From CBDAPE01 sp965198325 (lineage in GTDB: Bacteria > Pseudomonadota > Alphaproteobacteria > UBA828 > JAPUJA01): a stretch of 64,000 nucleotides of DNA. This document shows, piece after piece, positions 48,845 through 58,053 of the stretch. Each line of letters begins with the position of its first letter. Positions within the stretch are counted from its first letter, which is position 1. The translations under genes and the position numbers were made by a program. The notes beneath the pieces were generated by a model. That model had not been told where the DNA came from, searched no databases, and worked only from the letters and a program-made list of their open reading frames with translations. The stretch spans positions 699,391 to 763,390 of the forward strand of contig CBDAPE010000017.1 of the NCBI GenBank assembly GCA_965198325.1, in the 5' to 3' direction.

Positions 48845-49831
48845 ATGGCAGTTGCCGCTCAATCCGTAAAAGCTGCCGCTGAGGGAGATGCGGTGCCTAA
48901 ACGACGCGCGAGATACGCGCCGGCGAAGGGGCGCGGTGTGCCCAAGATGATCTACTTCGACAAGAAGGATGCGGCCGTCGACAAGATCGTCCGGGCGCTG
49001 CGGCGCAACAGCTGCTGCATCGTGCGCAATCTGGTCTCGAACAAGGTCATGGACCAGGTGATGAGCGAGCTCCAACCCTATCTGGACAAGACGCCCCACG
49101 GCGAGGGCGAGTTCGTTGGCCTGCACACCAAGCGGACCTCCGGCCTTGTTGCCAAGTCGAAGACGCTGGGCGAAAAAATGGCGGTTCACCCGCTCGTGTT
49201 GGGGGTGATGGACAAAATGCTGCTCGACCGCTGTCACAACTATACGCTCTCACCGACGCAGTGCGTTTCCATCGGCCCGAGCGAATCCCTCCAGCCGCTC
49301 CATCGAGACGACTCGATCTACCCTTTCAAGCATCCGAGCCCGGAATCCGTCATAACGACAGTCTGGGCGGGAACCGACATGACGGAGGAAAACGGTGCGA
49401 CCCAGGCGGTTCCCGGCAGCCACAAATGGGACGACCGGCGGCGCGCAAAACGGCATGAGATCGTCCAGGCCGTCATGCCCAAGGGGTCAGCGATCTTCTA
49501 TATGGGCTCGATGTATCACGGTGGCGCCGAGAACTTCACAGACGAGTATCGCTCCGCCATCATTTTGGGCTATTCGATGGGTTGGCTGCGCCAGGAAGAA
49601 AATCAGTATCTCACCTGTCCGCCTGAGATTGCGAAATCATTGCCCGAGAAGCTTCAGCGGTTGATCGGCTACGACCTCCACCCGCCGTTCCTCGGCTGGT
49701 ACGAAATGAATGACCCGCATATCCTGCTCGAGGGCGAAAGGCCGACGGTGACCGCGGCGGGCGAGCTAACCGCCGACGGCGATAGCCAAAAGACGCTCCA
49801 GGTGGGGCGGATAAAGCGGACCGGCGCCTAG
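48845..49831 (+). CDS. PhyH-like Fe(II)/2-oxoglutarate dioxygenase, first of a tandem trio
   Basis: A 328-residue dioxygenase. Iron ligands are the His and Asp of PLHRDDSIYP and the His of MYHGGAENFTDEYR, whose Arg likely binds 2-oxoglutarate. NGATQAVPGSHKWDDRR is the usual PhyH turn. The N-terminus (AVPKRRARYAPAKGRG) is basic. GAGGAGG precedes the ATG. The next gene is a close paralog 37 bases on; they are probably co-transcribed. Substrate unknown; PhyH-like enzymes hydroxylate or halogenate many small molecules. Confidence 0.88.
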   Translation: MAVAAQSVKAAAEGDAVPKRRARYAPAKGRGVPKMIYFDKKDAAVDKIVRALRRNSCCIVRNLVSNKVMDQVMSELQPYLDKTPHGEGEFVGLHTKRTSGLVAKSKTLGEKMAVHPLVLGVMDKMLLDRCHNYTLSPTQCVSIGPSESLQPLHRDDSIYPFKHPSPESVITTVWAGTDMTEENGATQAVPGSHKWDDRRRAKRHEIVQAVMPKGSAIFYMGSMYHGGAENFTDEYRSAIILGYSMGWLRQEENQYLTCPPEIAKSLPEKLQRLIGYDLHPPFLGWYEMNDPHILLEGERPTVTAAGELTADGDSQKTLQVGRIKRTGA

Positions 49832-49868
49832 CGCAACCTCTTACGCCAGCGGCGGATCAGGAGTTTCG

Positions 49869-50846
49869 ATGGCCGTCGTCACTGACACTACCGTCGATGC
49901 CCATCAACACAAGGCGCCGAAGCGGCGGGCGAAATACGCGCCGTCGAGCAAGCGCGGCGGCCCGAGGGTCGTCTATTTCGATAAGAAGGATGCAACGCCC
50001 GAAAAGATCGTCTATGCGCTCAAGCGTAACGGCGTGGTCATCATCCGCAAGCTGGTCCCGGGCAAGGCGATGGACCAGGTGGCCGCCGACCTGAGGCCCT
50101 ATCTCGACAAGACGCCGTTCGGCGAGGGCGAGTATATGGGGGTGCGGACGAAGCGAACCTCGAGCCTGGTTGCGAAGTCGAAGACGGTCGGCGAGAAACT
50201 CGCGATTCATCCCCTGATACTCAAAACGGTCGACGCCATGCTGCTCGACCGCTGCCAGAACTACCGGCTGGCCACGACCCATTGCGTCTCGATCGCAAAA
50301 GGCGAGTCTCTCCAGCCGCTCCACCGCGACGATTCGATCTACCCCATGAAGCATCCGGGACCGGAAAGCGTCGTGAGCACGGTCTGGGCCATCACCGATT
50401 TTACTAAAGAGAACGGCGCGACCCAGGTAGTTCCGGGCAGTCACAAGTGGAATGACCGGCGGGTGCCCCGGCGCTCGGAGGTTCATCAGGCGGTAATGCC
50501 CAAGGGCTCGGTTGTGATCTACCTAGGATCGATCTATCACGGCGGCGCCGAAAACTTTACGGACGACTATCGGACGGGAATGGTCCTGGGCTATTCGCTG
50601 GGCTGGCTTCGTTCGGAGGAAAACCAATATCTGGCTTGCCCGCCGCCGGTGGCGAAGCATTTTTCCGAAAAGCTTCAGCGCCTGATCGGCTACAATCTGC
50701 ATCCACCCTATCTCGGCTGGTATGAGACCAACGATCCCCACGTCCTTCTCGAAGGCAAGCGGGGCAAGGTGATGCAGGCCCGAGAACTCTATGTCGAGGG
50801 CGACACCAAGAAGACCCAGAAGCCTGTGGGCATTAAGCGAAGTTGA
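49869..50846 (+). CDS. PhyH-like Fe(II)/2-oxoglutarate dioxygenase, second of a tandem trio
   Basis: A 325-residue paralog of the preceding gene, alike over nearly its whole length. The same iron motif PLHRDDSIYP and IYHGGAENFTDDYR appear, as does NGATQVVPGSHKWNDRR. Blocks such as KSKTVGEKLAIHPLIL and the end LHPPYLGWYETNDPHVLLEG match its partner with only a few changes. Differences concentrate at the N- and C-termini. A tandem duplication with both copies kept suggests different substrates or dosage need. Confidence 0.88.
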   Translation: MAVVTDTTVDAHQHKAPKRRAKYAPSSKRGGPRVVYFDKKDATPEKIVYALKRNGVVIIRKLVPGKAMDQVAADLRPYLDKTPFGEGEYMGVRTKRTSSLVAKSKTVGEKLAIHPLILKTVDAMLLDRCQNYRLATTHCVSIAKGESLQPLHRDDSIYPMKHPGPESVVSTVWAITDFTKENGATQVVPGSHKWNDRRVPRRSEVHQAVMPKGSVVIYLGSIYHGGAENFTDDYRTGMVLGYSLGWLRSEENQYLACPPPVAKHFSEKLQRLIGYNLHPPYLGWYETNDPHVLLEGKRGKVMQARELYVEGDTKKTQKPVGIKRS

Positions 50847-50876
50847 GTCGATGACGAGGAGGTGCCGGGGACCGGC

Positions 50877-51221
50877 ATGAACAGATTACCCCTGCGCGAG
50901 GTCTCGGATGAGGACGTTCGGACCTTTTGGGAAAAAGGCGTGATCTGTCTGCGGAACGTCATCGACATGGACTGGATCGAGCGCATCCGCCACGCGTTCG
51001 ACCGGATCCTCGACGAGCCCGGTCCGACCGATGAGAATCTCAATCCGGAAGGCACGCCGGGCCGCTTTGCGGTCGGCACGTTCATGTGGCTCCAGAATGA
51101 AGATTTTCGGGCGCTCGCCCTCGACTCGCCGCTTGCGCCCATCGCCGCCCGGGTGCTGCGCACCGAATACGTGAACTTCATGTTCGATTTCTATTTCGAC
51201 AACCACCGCTCAAGCCATTGA
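50877..51221 (+). pseudogene. PhyH-like dioxygenase, N-terminal fragment
   Basis: The first 114 codons of a third PhyH-like gene (VSDEDVRTFWEKGVICLRNVI, then AARVLRTEYVNFMFDFYFD) that stop before the iron-binding HxD motif. It starts 30 bases after the second paralog. Sequence after 51221 does not continue the family, so the gene was cut, probably when the recombinase-bearing element arrived. Confidence 0.78.
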
Positions 51222-51709
51222 TATCAGTGGTGTAAATGCCAATTCGGCGAGCCTGAATCTCCGCTATTTATCCGGAGGTTACGGGCTTCGGTCAGCGCTC
51301 TGCCGAGCGCAGAGACCCGAGCGGTGCGACAACGGACAGCCTGAGATGGCAAAAGTCTCCTAACGCGGTTTCGGTGGTACGACAAGATCGCCCTTCATGC
51401 CGACGCGAAGGCGCGCTCGCTCAAGATGATGTTGCCGTTCCCGGAGGCCGCGGCGCCGGCTATTCCCGGGGTTGCGGCGTCTTCATATCGACCGCCGGCA
51501 GGCTCGTGTTCCCGGGCGACGGGCCCAATGTAAAGTCCTGGCACTCCTGGTAACGGGGCGTGAAACGGCGATTTACCGGCTGGTTACGGTAGAAGAAATG
51601 CGGGCGATCGAGGGCTTGAGATCGGCGCCGGAAGCATTCGCACTCCTCCACCTCGCCGTCGTCGAGGATGCGCTGGACCGATGCCCGGTCCGTGAGCGTG
51701 GCGCGGGGT
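51222..51709. other. Junction region between PhyH fragment and recombinase
   Basis: About 490 bases with no recognised gene. A 63-codon frame on the minus strand (51460-51651) reads RPHFFYRNQPVNRRF and ends in TPQPRE; it may be a small real gene downstream of the recombinase. A plus-strand stretch near 51370-51440 reads RWYDKIALHADAKARSLKMM in one frame and may be a fragment. No clear attachment site was found. Confidence 0.3.
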
Positions 51710-53506
51710 TCAGCCCGGGGCGGAAGGCCGGCCGGTCGGCGCGCCGGTTCGTCCCTCCGTCCCCTCGCAGAGGATCGAACCGTGCTGGTCGTCCCAGCCG
51801 GCCGGAAGCCGCACCTCGTTGGCGAGCCGCTTTGCCGTCAGCCCGATGGGATGACGATCGTCGAGTATGCAGCCGACGATCTTCGGCGCGAGGAAGCCGA
51901 GCCGCAGGATCCGGCTAAAATATGAACTGGTGACCCCCGCCTCGGCGGCAAGCTCGCGCATCGTCCTGTCGCCACCGTGCATGACCATTGCCCGATACCG
52001 GTGAGCCTGCGCGAGAAGGCGATGCAGGCTGCGGTCGGGCACGGTCCTGCACTCGTTTTCGGCCCCCTCGACAATGAACCGGATATCCCGGCCGGTGCGC
52101 CTGAGCCGGGCGGGGATGGAAAAGGTGAAGGGCGGTCCGTCGCCCTTCGCCCGCTGTCCCGGTCCGGACCGGGCCGATCCCTCCTCCAGGAGAGCCCCCA
52201 GGGCAGAGGGCAGCAGCTGAAGCTCGACGGTATCCGTCCTCAACTCGACACGGTGGACGATCGCGTTGAGGATGGTGCGCCTTTCCGGAGCCGCCAGGCT
52301 CGGCCAGCGCCCGGCCATCTCATTCGCCCTGGCCACGACCTCGGCCGCACGCCCGGCATCCTCCCCGAGGCCGTCGACAGCCCCGAATATCTCCGCCCGG
52401 CTTGCGAGGAAGCGGCGCAACCGATCTTCGATCAGGCCTTCGAGTTCGCGCGCGGGCACGCGCCGGCCGCGGGATGCGCTCCCGCGCCGCCCTGTGACGA
52501 GGCTTTTGGAGACATAGTAGCGGTATCGGGTTCCCTGCTTGTTGGCATGGCTCGGGGTCATTCGCTGGCCCGTGCCGTCGTAGACCAGACCGGCCAGGAG
52601 GCTCGGCTCGGCCGCGTTTGCGCCACTCGTTCGCTCGGTCCGGTTTGTCGCGAGCTTCCGTTGCACCTGCTTCCAGAGTGTCTCGTCGATGATCGCGTCG
52701 TGTTCACCGGGATAGCTCTGTTCCTTGTGCACGATTTCGCCGCAGTAGATGCGGTTCTGCAGAAGGTGATAGAGCGCGCCGCGGGCCAGGGGCTTGCCGC
52801 CCGTCTCGCGGCCGTAGCGATCGATCCGAACCTTGCCGGCGACGCCGTCCCTCTCGAGCCTGTCCTGCAACGCGGAGACCGAACCCGTCTCGAGGTAGTG
52901 GCGGAAGATGTCCCGGACCGTCCCGGCTTCCTGTTCGTTGACAACCAGCTTTCGGTCCCGAACGTCGTAGCCCAGTGGTGACAGACCCCCCATCCAGAGG
53001 CCCCTCTTCTTCGAAGCCGCTATCTTGTCGCGGATCCGTTCGCTCGTCACCTCACGCTCGAACTGGGCAAACGAGAGCAGCATGTTGAGGGTCAGCCGCC
53101 CCATCGAGGTCGTGGTGTTGAACTGTTGGGTGATCGAGACGAAGGAGACCTCCTTCCGGTCGAAAACCTCGACGATCCTGGCGAAGTCGCCGAGGGTGCG
53201 CGTCAGGCGATCGACCTTGTAGACGACGACCGCATCGATCCCGCCGGTTTCCATGTCCGCGAGAAGGCGTTTGAGGGCGGGGCGCTCCAGGGTCGCCCCC
53301 GAGACCCCGCCGTCATCGTAAATCCCGGGCAGGCAGGTCCAGCCCTCGTGCTTCTGACTCGCAACATAGGCTTCGCAGGCCTCCCGCTGGGCGTCGAGGG
53401 AGTTGAAGTCCTGCTCCAGCCCTTCTTCGTGGGACTTGCGGGTGTATATCGCACACCGGACGCCGGGGCGTCCCTTCCGGCCCTCCTTCGGGCTAGTCGT
53501 CGTCAT
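51710..53506 (-). CDS. Large serine recombinase
   Basis: A 598-residue site-specific recombinase. The resolvase domain opens with CAIYTRKSHEEG, the Ser being the nucleophile, and has SLDAQREACEAY and VVVYKVDRLTRTLGDF. A recombinase domain (PLGYDVRDRKLVVNEQEA, then ALYHLLQNRIYCGEIVH) follows, then a long tail with a late helix-turn-helix. The start at 53506 keeps the family N-terminus; it overlaps the end of the DUF2924 gene. Such pairs occur in alphaproteobacterial mobile islands. Confidence 0.92.
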   Translation of the reverse strand: MTTTSPKEGRKGRPGVRCAIYTRKSHEEGLEQDFNSLDAQREACEAYVASQKHEGWTCLPGIYDDGGVSGATLERPALKRLLADMETGGIDAVVVYKVDRLTRTLGDFARIVEVFDRKEVSFVSITQQFNTTTSMGRLTLNMLLSFAQFEREVTSERIRDKIAASKKRGLWMGGLSPLGYDVRDRKLVVNEQEAGTVRDIFRHYLETGSVSALQDRLERDGVAGKVRIDRYGRETGGKPLARGALYHLLQNRIYCGEIVHKEQSYPGEHDAIIDETLWKQVQRKLATNRTERTSGANAAEPSLLAGLVYDGTGQRMTPSHANKQGTRYRYYVSKSLVTGRRGSASRGRRVPARELEGLIEDRLRRFLASRAEIFGAVDGLGEDAGRAAEVVARANEMAGRWPSLAAPERRTILNAIVHRVELRTDTVELQLLPSALGALLEEGSARSGPGQRAKGDGPPFTFSIPARLRRTGRDIRFIVEGAENECRTVPDRSLHRLLAQAHRYRAMVMHGGDRTMRELAAEAGVTSSYFSRILRLGFLAPKIVGCILDDRHPIGLTAKRLANEVRLPAGWDDQHGSILCEGTEGRTGAPTGRPSAPG

Positions 53507-54127
53507 GACCCGTAACCGGCGCCCCGGCCCGCGCAGGCGATCGTCCGGTGACCCCGAAGAAGCGCGGACCCGACCAATGGGCGCCGGTGATCTCGCGGGC
53601 GATGGCCGAGAGCGAGCGCCAGGTCTTGCCGTTCCACTCGAACCCGTCTTCGCTAACCGCCACACTGTGGGTCCGGCCCCCCCATTCCCGGATCAGCCTG
53701 CTGCCCGGCTTCGCCCGGGTAACGCGCGCGCGCGCGATGTCGCCGTCTTGTGCGAGGGATCGCGTGAGGGCCGCGAGCCTGCGTTTCGTGGCGGCGCTGA
53801 ACCCTCCCCCTGGGCCCGCTCCTGGATCTTCCAGGCAACACCCAGGATCAAAAGCTCGCGGGAGACCCGCTTCGGGGGTGTCGAGCGATAGAGCCTTCGC
53901 CACTCGGCACGCAGACCCGCGCCGTCCATGGGCTCCAGCGCCCGGAGTTGGGCAGCCACATCGAGAGATCTGGAGAGAACGGTCATGAGGGACGCCCTCG
54001 CTCCAGGGTGCGGCGGACGGGCGGGCAGGTTGTCGCCGCGTTTGCGGCCGGGAAGCCGGGTCGATCGGTCCGGTTCGGCGCCGCTACGAGGGGAGGAGGG
54101 CGTTCGGGTTTCGGTTGAATTTGCCAT
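53493..54127 (-). pseudogene. DUF2924 family protein with a frameshift
   Basis: The N-terminal part (start at 54127, with GGAAGGAA before the ATG) has RALEPMDGAGLRAEWRRLYR and LILGVAWKIQERAQG. The C-terminal part in another frame has GSRLIREWGGRTHSVAVSED and GKTWRSLSAIAREITGAHWS, the DUF2924 core. The frames join if the G-rich tract near 53802-53812 is corrected. DUF2924 proteins travel with serine recombinases; their role is unknown. Confidence 0.8.
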
Positions 54128-54349
54128 GGCGGGTTCCTTCCGTTGCGCGCGCCTGCCCGATGCAGGCGCTGTCACCGCCCAAAGCCCGGACTGTCTGGAG
54201 GTCAGGTCCGGGCCGGCGGTCGAAGGAATCCGGTTCGTCGCCGCGCAAGCACAGTGACGCTCTGTCGCGGCGTCAGGTCCAGTGGTTTCTCGATGTTTTT
54301 TGAAACCCGGCCGGTCTTGAGGAAACGGGTCGCCCAAGGCGTTGTCTGA
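54128..54349. other. Intergenic stretch upstream of the DUF2924 gene
   Basis: No gene seen. It includes the ribosome-binding site of the DUF2924 gene at its left edge and a C/G-rich spacer. Together with the fragment to its right it makes about 340 bases between the recombinase module and the IS3-family element. Confidence 0.4.
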
Positions 54350-54466
54350 CTAACTGGACAGGAACTGAAGAACCTGCAATCCAGGCCTCTCAGGCGGCAA
54401 GTTGACGTCTATGGACGCCTTCTCCTTTCTGTTGGCGTTGATGACATCACCAACATGGTAGTGGCC
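54350..54466 (-). pseudogene. C-terminal fragment of an unknown gene, cut by the IS3-family element
   Basis: Thirty-eight open codons (HYHVGDVINANRKEKASI and PPERPGLQVLQFLSS) run from the edge of the insertion element to a TAG at 54350. They could be the end of a gene whose start was lost. No family recognised. Confidence 0.35.
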
Positions 54467-54490
54467 TGCCCCCGATTAGTGGTCCAGCGC

Positions 54491-55396
54491 TTAAGTTAGA
54501 GTTTGGCGCGGGTTAAGTTGATGGGCCGCCCGTAGCCCCTCAACAGGGTAGGTTGGCCCCTCAACGTTTGGCAAGATGGTTTCTGGGGCCGGCGGTCTGT
54601 ATCCGAGCGAGCTATGCGGCCGGATGGTATTATAGTGATGGCGCCATCGTTCGATCAGCACTTTGGCCTGCTTCAGTGTAGAGAAGATCTCCGTGTTCAG
54701 GATTTCGTCCCGGAGCTTTGAGTTGAAGCTCTCGTTGTATCCGTTCTCCCAAGGTGACCCGGGCTCGATATAGAGGGTCTTGACGCCGATCCTGCCGAGC
54801 CAGTCGCGGACGGCATGAGCGGTAAACTCTGAGCCGTTGTCGGAACGGATATGATCCGGCGGGCCATGTTGGACGAAGAGCTCGGTCAGACAATGGAGGA
54901 CATTGTCCGAGTTCAATCTTCGCTCGACGACAACGGCCATGCACCGCCTGGTGAACTCATCGATCACGGTGAGCATGCGGAACGTCCTCCCATCGTGTGT
55001 TCGATCCATGACGAAGTCATAGGACCAGACGTGATTGGGCCAGCACGGCCGCAGACGGATGCAGGATCCGTCGTTGAGCCACAGCCTGCCCCGTTTCGGT
55101 TGCTTCTGTGGGAGCTTCAGCCCCTCCCGCCGCCAGATGCGCTGGACCCGCTTGGCGTTCACGTGCCAACCTTCGGTCCTGAGCAAGGCAGTGATCCGCC
55201 GATCGCCATATCTGCCATACTGGCTGGCCAAGCGGATGATCGCGGCCGTGAGGGCCTCTTCATCATCCCGACCACGGGGTCTCTTGCGCTGGGTTGAGCG
55301 ATGTTGGCCTGCAACAGCACAGGCCCGTCGCTCGGAGATCCCCAGTTCGGCCTGGAGATGATCAACACACTGCCGGCGACGGGCGGGGCTTAGCAA
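54491..55396 (-). CDS. IS3-family transposase OrfB
   Basis: A 301-residue DDE integrase-type protein. The catalytic residues are the Asp in VWSYDFVMDRTHDG, the Asp in HIRSDNGSEFTA and the Glu in NGYNESFNSKLRDE. RPHSSLGYRPPAPE closes it. It begins in the overlap with orfA (near a TTGCTAA) and is normally made as an OrfAB fusion by frameshifting there. Confidence 0.93.
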   Translation of the reverse strand: MLSPARRRQCVDHLQAELGISERRACAVAGQHRSTQRKRPRGRDDEEALTAAIIRLASQYGRYGDRRITALLRTEGWHVNAKRVQRIWRREGLKLPQKQPKRGRLWLNDGSCIRLRPCWPNHVWSYDFVMDRTHDGRTFRMLTVIDEFTRRCMAVVVERRLNSDNVLHCLTELFVQHGPPDHIRSDNGSEFTAHAVRDWLGRIGVKTLYIEPGSPWENGYNESFNSKLRDEILNTEIFSTLKQAKVLIERWRHHYNTIRPHSSLGYRPPAPETILPNVEGPTYPVEGLRAAHQLNPRQTLT

Positions 55397-55668
55397 TTTC
55401 CCTCAAGCGCCTCTTTCAAGATCAGCTTATCCAACGTCAGATCCGAGATCGCCTTGCGGAGACGGCCATTCTCCTTCTCCAGGTCCTTCAGACGCTTGGC
55501 CTGGTCAGTACGAAGGCCGCCATATTCCTTGCGCCAGCGATAGTAACTCTGCTCCGATACGCCGAGCGTGCGACAAGCTTGACCAACCGACTGGCCCTGC
55601 GCCAAAGCCACCTCGGCTTCGCGCAACATGCTGATAATCCGTTCTGAGGTGTAGCGTTTACGGCTCAT
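55390..55668 (-). CDS. IS3-family transposase OrfA
   Basis: A 92-residue helix-turn-helix plus leucine-zipper protein starting MSRKRYTSERIISMLREAE, with VGQACRTLGVSEQSYYRWRKEYGG as the DNA-binding part and EKENGRLRKAISDL as the coiled coil. It begins at 55668; eight codons upstream are ignored. Confidence 0.93.
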   Translation of the reverse strand: MSRKRYTSERIISMLREAEVALAQGQSVGQACRTLGVSEQSYYRWRKEYGGLRTDQAKRLKDLEKENGRLRKAISDLTLDKLILKEALEGNC

Positions 55669-55738
55669 TTCGTCCTCCTTTCGAGGGGGCAAAATGCGCC
55701 AAACTCTTCAATAAATCTGGACCACTTTTAGGGGGTCA

Positions 55739-55868
55739 CTCCACCCAGCCGGGGGCGGTAGAACGCCGTCTTGCGCAGGCGCACGCCGGGGATCAGGCCC
55801 TGCAGGATAGGCTCGTAGTCGTAATAAAGCTCGGCCACTGAACGCGCAAGCCGGTCGCGAGCCCGCGC
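55739..55868 (-). pseudogene. Gene fragment next to the IS3-family element, with a copy at 61.7 kb
   Basis: One minus-strand frame reads VAELYYDYEPILQGLIPGV, then LRKTAFYRPRLGG up to the insertion edge. A 38-base part (55744-55781) is repeated exactly at 61700-61737, where the same frame ends RPRLGLPESLG and stop. So this is a truncated copy of a C-terminus. The family was not recognised. Confidence 0.5.
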
Positions 55869-57292
55869 TTACGACCCGGCGGTGGCGCCGGCGTGGAGGC
55901 CCTGGACGTAGTTGAGCGCGTCGTGGGCGGCCTGATTGGCCGGGTCCTTGCGCGCTTGGGCGGCCAGGTAGGCGAGGCTGAACTCCCACTTTTCCTCGTC
56001 GTTCAAGCCCACGTCCGCGGCCAGAACATTGGCGTAGTGAAGCGAGGAGAGAACGTAGTCGGTCTTGGTTTCGGGGTCGGGCCAGCGGCGGACGCATTCC
56101 ATATAGCTCCCGCCGCAAGAAGCGAGAAACTCTTGCGGATCGATCGCGAGCGAGTCGTCTTCGAGGTCGGGATAGAGCAGAACGTGATGGGACGCGTCCG
56201 GCGCGGAGGTTCCCCCGGAGCCGTCGTCCGACTCTTGGCCCCATGAGGGAACGCGGATCACGACGCATCCCAAGGGATCGCCCCCGCAGGGGTCGTTCTC
56301 CAAGGGCTCGGAGAAGGGCGGCCATCGGATGAGCACGCAGCCGATCGGATCGCCGCCGCAAATATCCTCCGGCCCCTGGCCTCCGTCGCCCGCGTCCCGC
56401 CCGGGAGGGAGTTCATCGCCAAACAGAAAGGCAAAGTCCTCATCGTCCTGCAGGTCGAGCGCCTGCTGATGAATTGTTGCGGTGCTGGGCGGCAAGGAAA
56501 GGTCCGTATCGCCGGGAGGATCGAGCGCCTTCATCGCCTCGAACCCGCCCCGGCGCTCGTTGTACCAGGGGGGAGAAATCTCGCTCAGGAGCCTCTCGGC
56601 CTCCTCGTCGATGGCTTGGGGCGATGACTCGCCGCGCTCGGCGACGCGCTGCTCCAGGATAAGGTTGTAGGCTTCGAAAAGCTGATGGCGGGACAGCTTT
56701 GCGTCCTCTTCGGGCGTGTAACCGCCGGGCGGGATCGGCTCCGCCCAGACGGGCGTGATCTCGGTATAGAGCCGGTCGACCTCTTCGTCGAGCGCCTGGG
56801 ACGAGCTATCGCCCCGCGCCGCAAGCCGCGCCTCGAACAGCAGATTGAAGGCCGCGAACAACCGGTGGCTGGTCAGGCGCCTATCGTTTCGGGGTCGAGC
56901 CGGGCACGGAAGGTGGCCTCGTGGTCGAGGGCTGCCGCGGACTCCACCCGCGCGGCCGCTTGAAGCGCAGCCGTTCGCCGGCTCCGGTAGTCGTCGAGCG
57001 TGGTGAAATAATAGTCGATGTTATCGGACAGGAACGCTTCGCTCTCGGCGCACTCGGCCATCAGCGTGCTATCCTGCGTGTCGACCGAGGCGCACTGGCT
57101 CTCGTGCTGTTCGATCAGGGGTTCGAGCGCCGCGGCGAGATCCTCGATCACCCAGTAGTGCGCCTCGAGGGATTGGGCCTCGGACGCCGAGACCCCGTCG
57201 GGGACCGGCTCGGGTTCGGGCAGGTATTGGGCGAGGGAAGGGGCCGGAATCGCGGCTAACAAAACGGCCAAAACCGGGACGATCGCCTTCAT
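55869..57292 (-). pseudogene. Exported repeat-containing protein with one frameshift
   Basis: A signal peptide frame (57292 onward, MKAIVPVLAVLLAAIPAPS, cut likely near SLAQ) ends at 56873. A second frame from about 56888 to 55869 carries the rest. Restoring one base near 56886 gives DPENDRRLTSHRLF, parallel to a second copy TPEEDAKLSRHQLF about 50 residues on, so a single gene of about 470 residues was split. It also has two copies of a CGGDPxGCVxIR motif. No enzyme family recognised; the layout suggests a secreted structural or binding protein. Confidence 0.65.
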
Positions 57293-57604
57293 TCCTCCGC
57301 TCATGGCCCCACCTCGGTTTTCCTCCGTCCTCCAGAGTTCTCAGGGCGTCCAATCCGGCTTCATGATCAGTCACCGTTATGAGGTCGTCCAAAGCGCCTG
57401 CTTATTGTCCTAAACTCGCTTGCCCTACGCCTCGGTCTGTCCCAGGGTCCAGGAGTTCCACTCGCTTCGCGTAATCGTGCAGGTCGAGATGGCCACCGGT
57501 CCCCACGGTTAGGACCACTTGTCAGTTTAGGGTCCGGACCCATTAAGGGGATTCCCAAAGCGGGGCTGGCATGATTCATTGTCTCCAGCGAGGAGGCGAT
57601 GGAA

Positions 57605-58053
57605 ATGTCGGATTTCTTTTGGTTTTCGGATGCGCAATGGGCTCGGATCGCTTCGCTTTTGCCGATTCCCAAAGCGGGGCTGGCACGGATACGCGCGGCA
57701 TGGCGCGCGTTGACGATCGCCGGGTGCTGAGCGGGATCGTCCATGCCCTGAGGAATGGCGGGCGCTGGGCCGACTGTCCGCGTGAGGTCTACGGACCGAA
57801 GAAGACGCTCTACAACCGCTTTGTACGCTGGGCGGAGCGCGGCATCTGGGAACGGATATTCAGCGCGCTGGCGGGCGGCGAAGACGCCCCCGACCGGCTG
57901 TTCATCGATTCAACCTGCATCAAGGTTCATCGCTGCGCCGGCGGCGGAAAAGGGGGGCCTTGGCCCATGGCATCGGCCGCACCAAGGGGGGCCGCAACAC
58001 CAAGCTCCACGCTGTCTGCGATGCGAAAGGCAGGCCCCTCGTCCTGCTCCTGA
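57605..58053 (+). pseudogene. IS5-family transposase OrfA, disrupted
   Basis: AGGAGG at 57591-57596 precedes the ATG at 57605, which opens SDFFWFSDAQWARIASLLP. A 20-base insertion at 57665-57684 then shifts the frame; after it the family sequence TDTRGMARVDDRRVLSGIVH and NRFVRWAERGIWERI resumes. The end lies in an AAAAGGGGGG tract near 57948, where -1 slippage into orfB would be expected. Confidence 0.8.

Larger units (their letters stand above)
54467..55738. mobile_element. IS3-family insertion sequence (IS407-like)
   Basis: About 1,272 bases with terminal inverted repeats: TGCCCCCGATTAGTGGTCCAG at the left, written in part only, and TGACCCCCTAAAAGTGGTCC at the right on the other strand. 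AGAGTTTGGCGC occurs inside both ends. It carries orfA and orfB on the minus strand. Flanking bases do not give an obvious target duplication. Confidence 0.88.
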
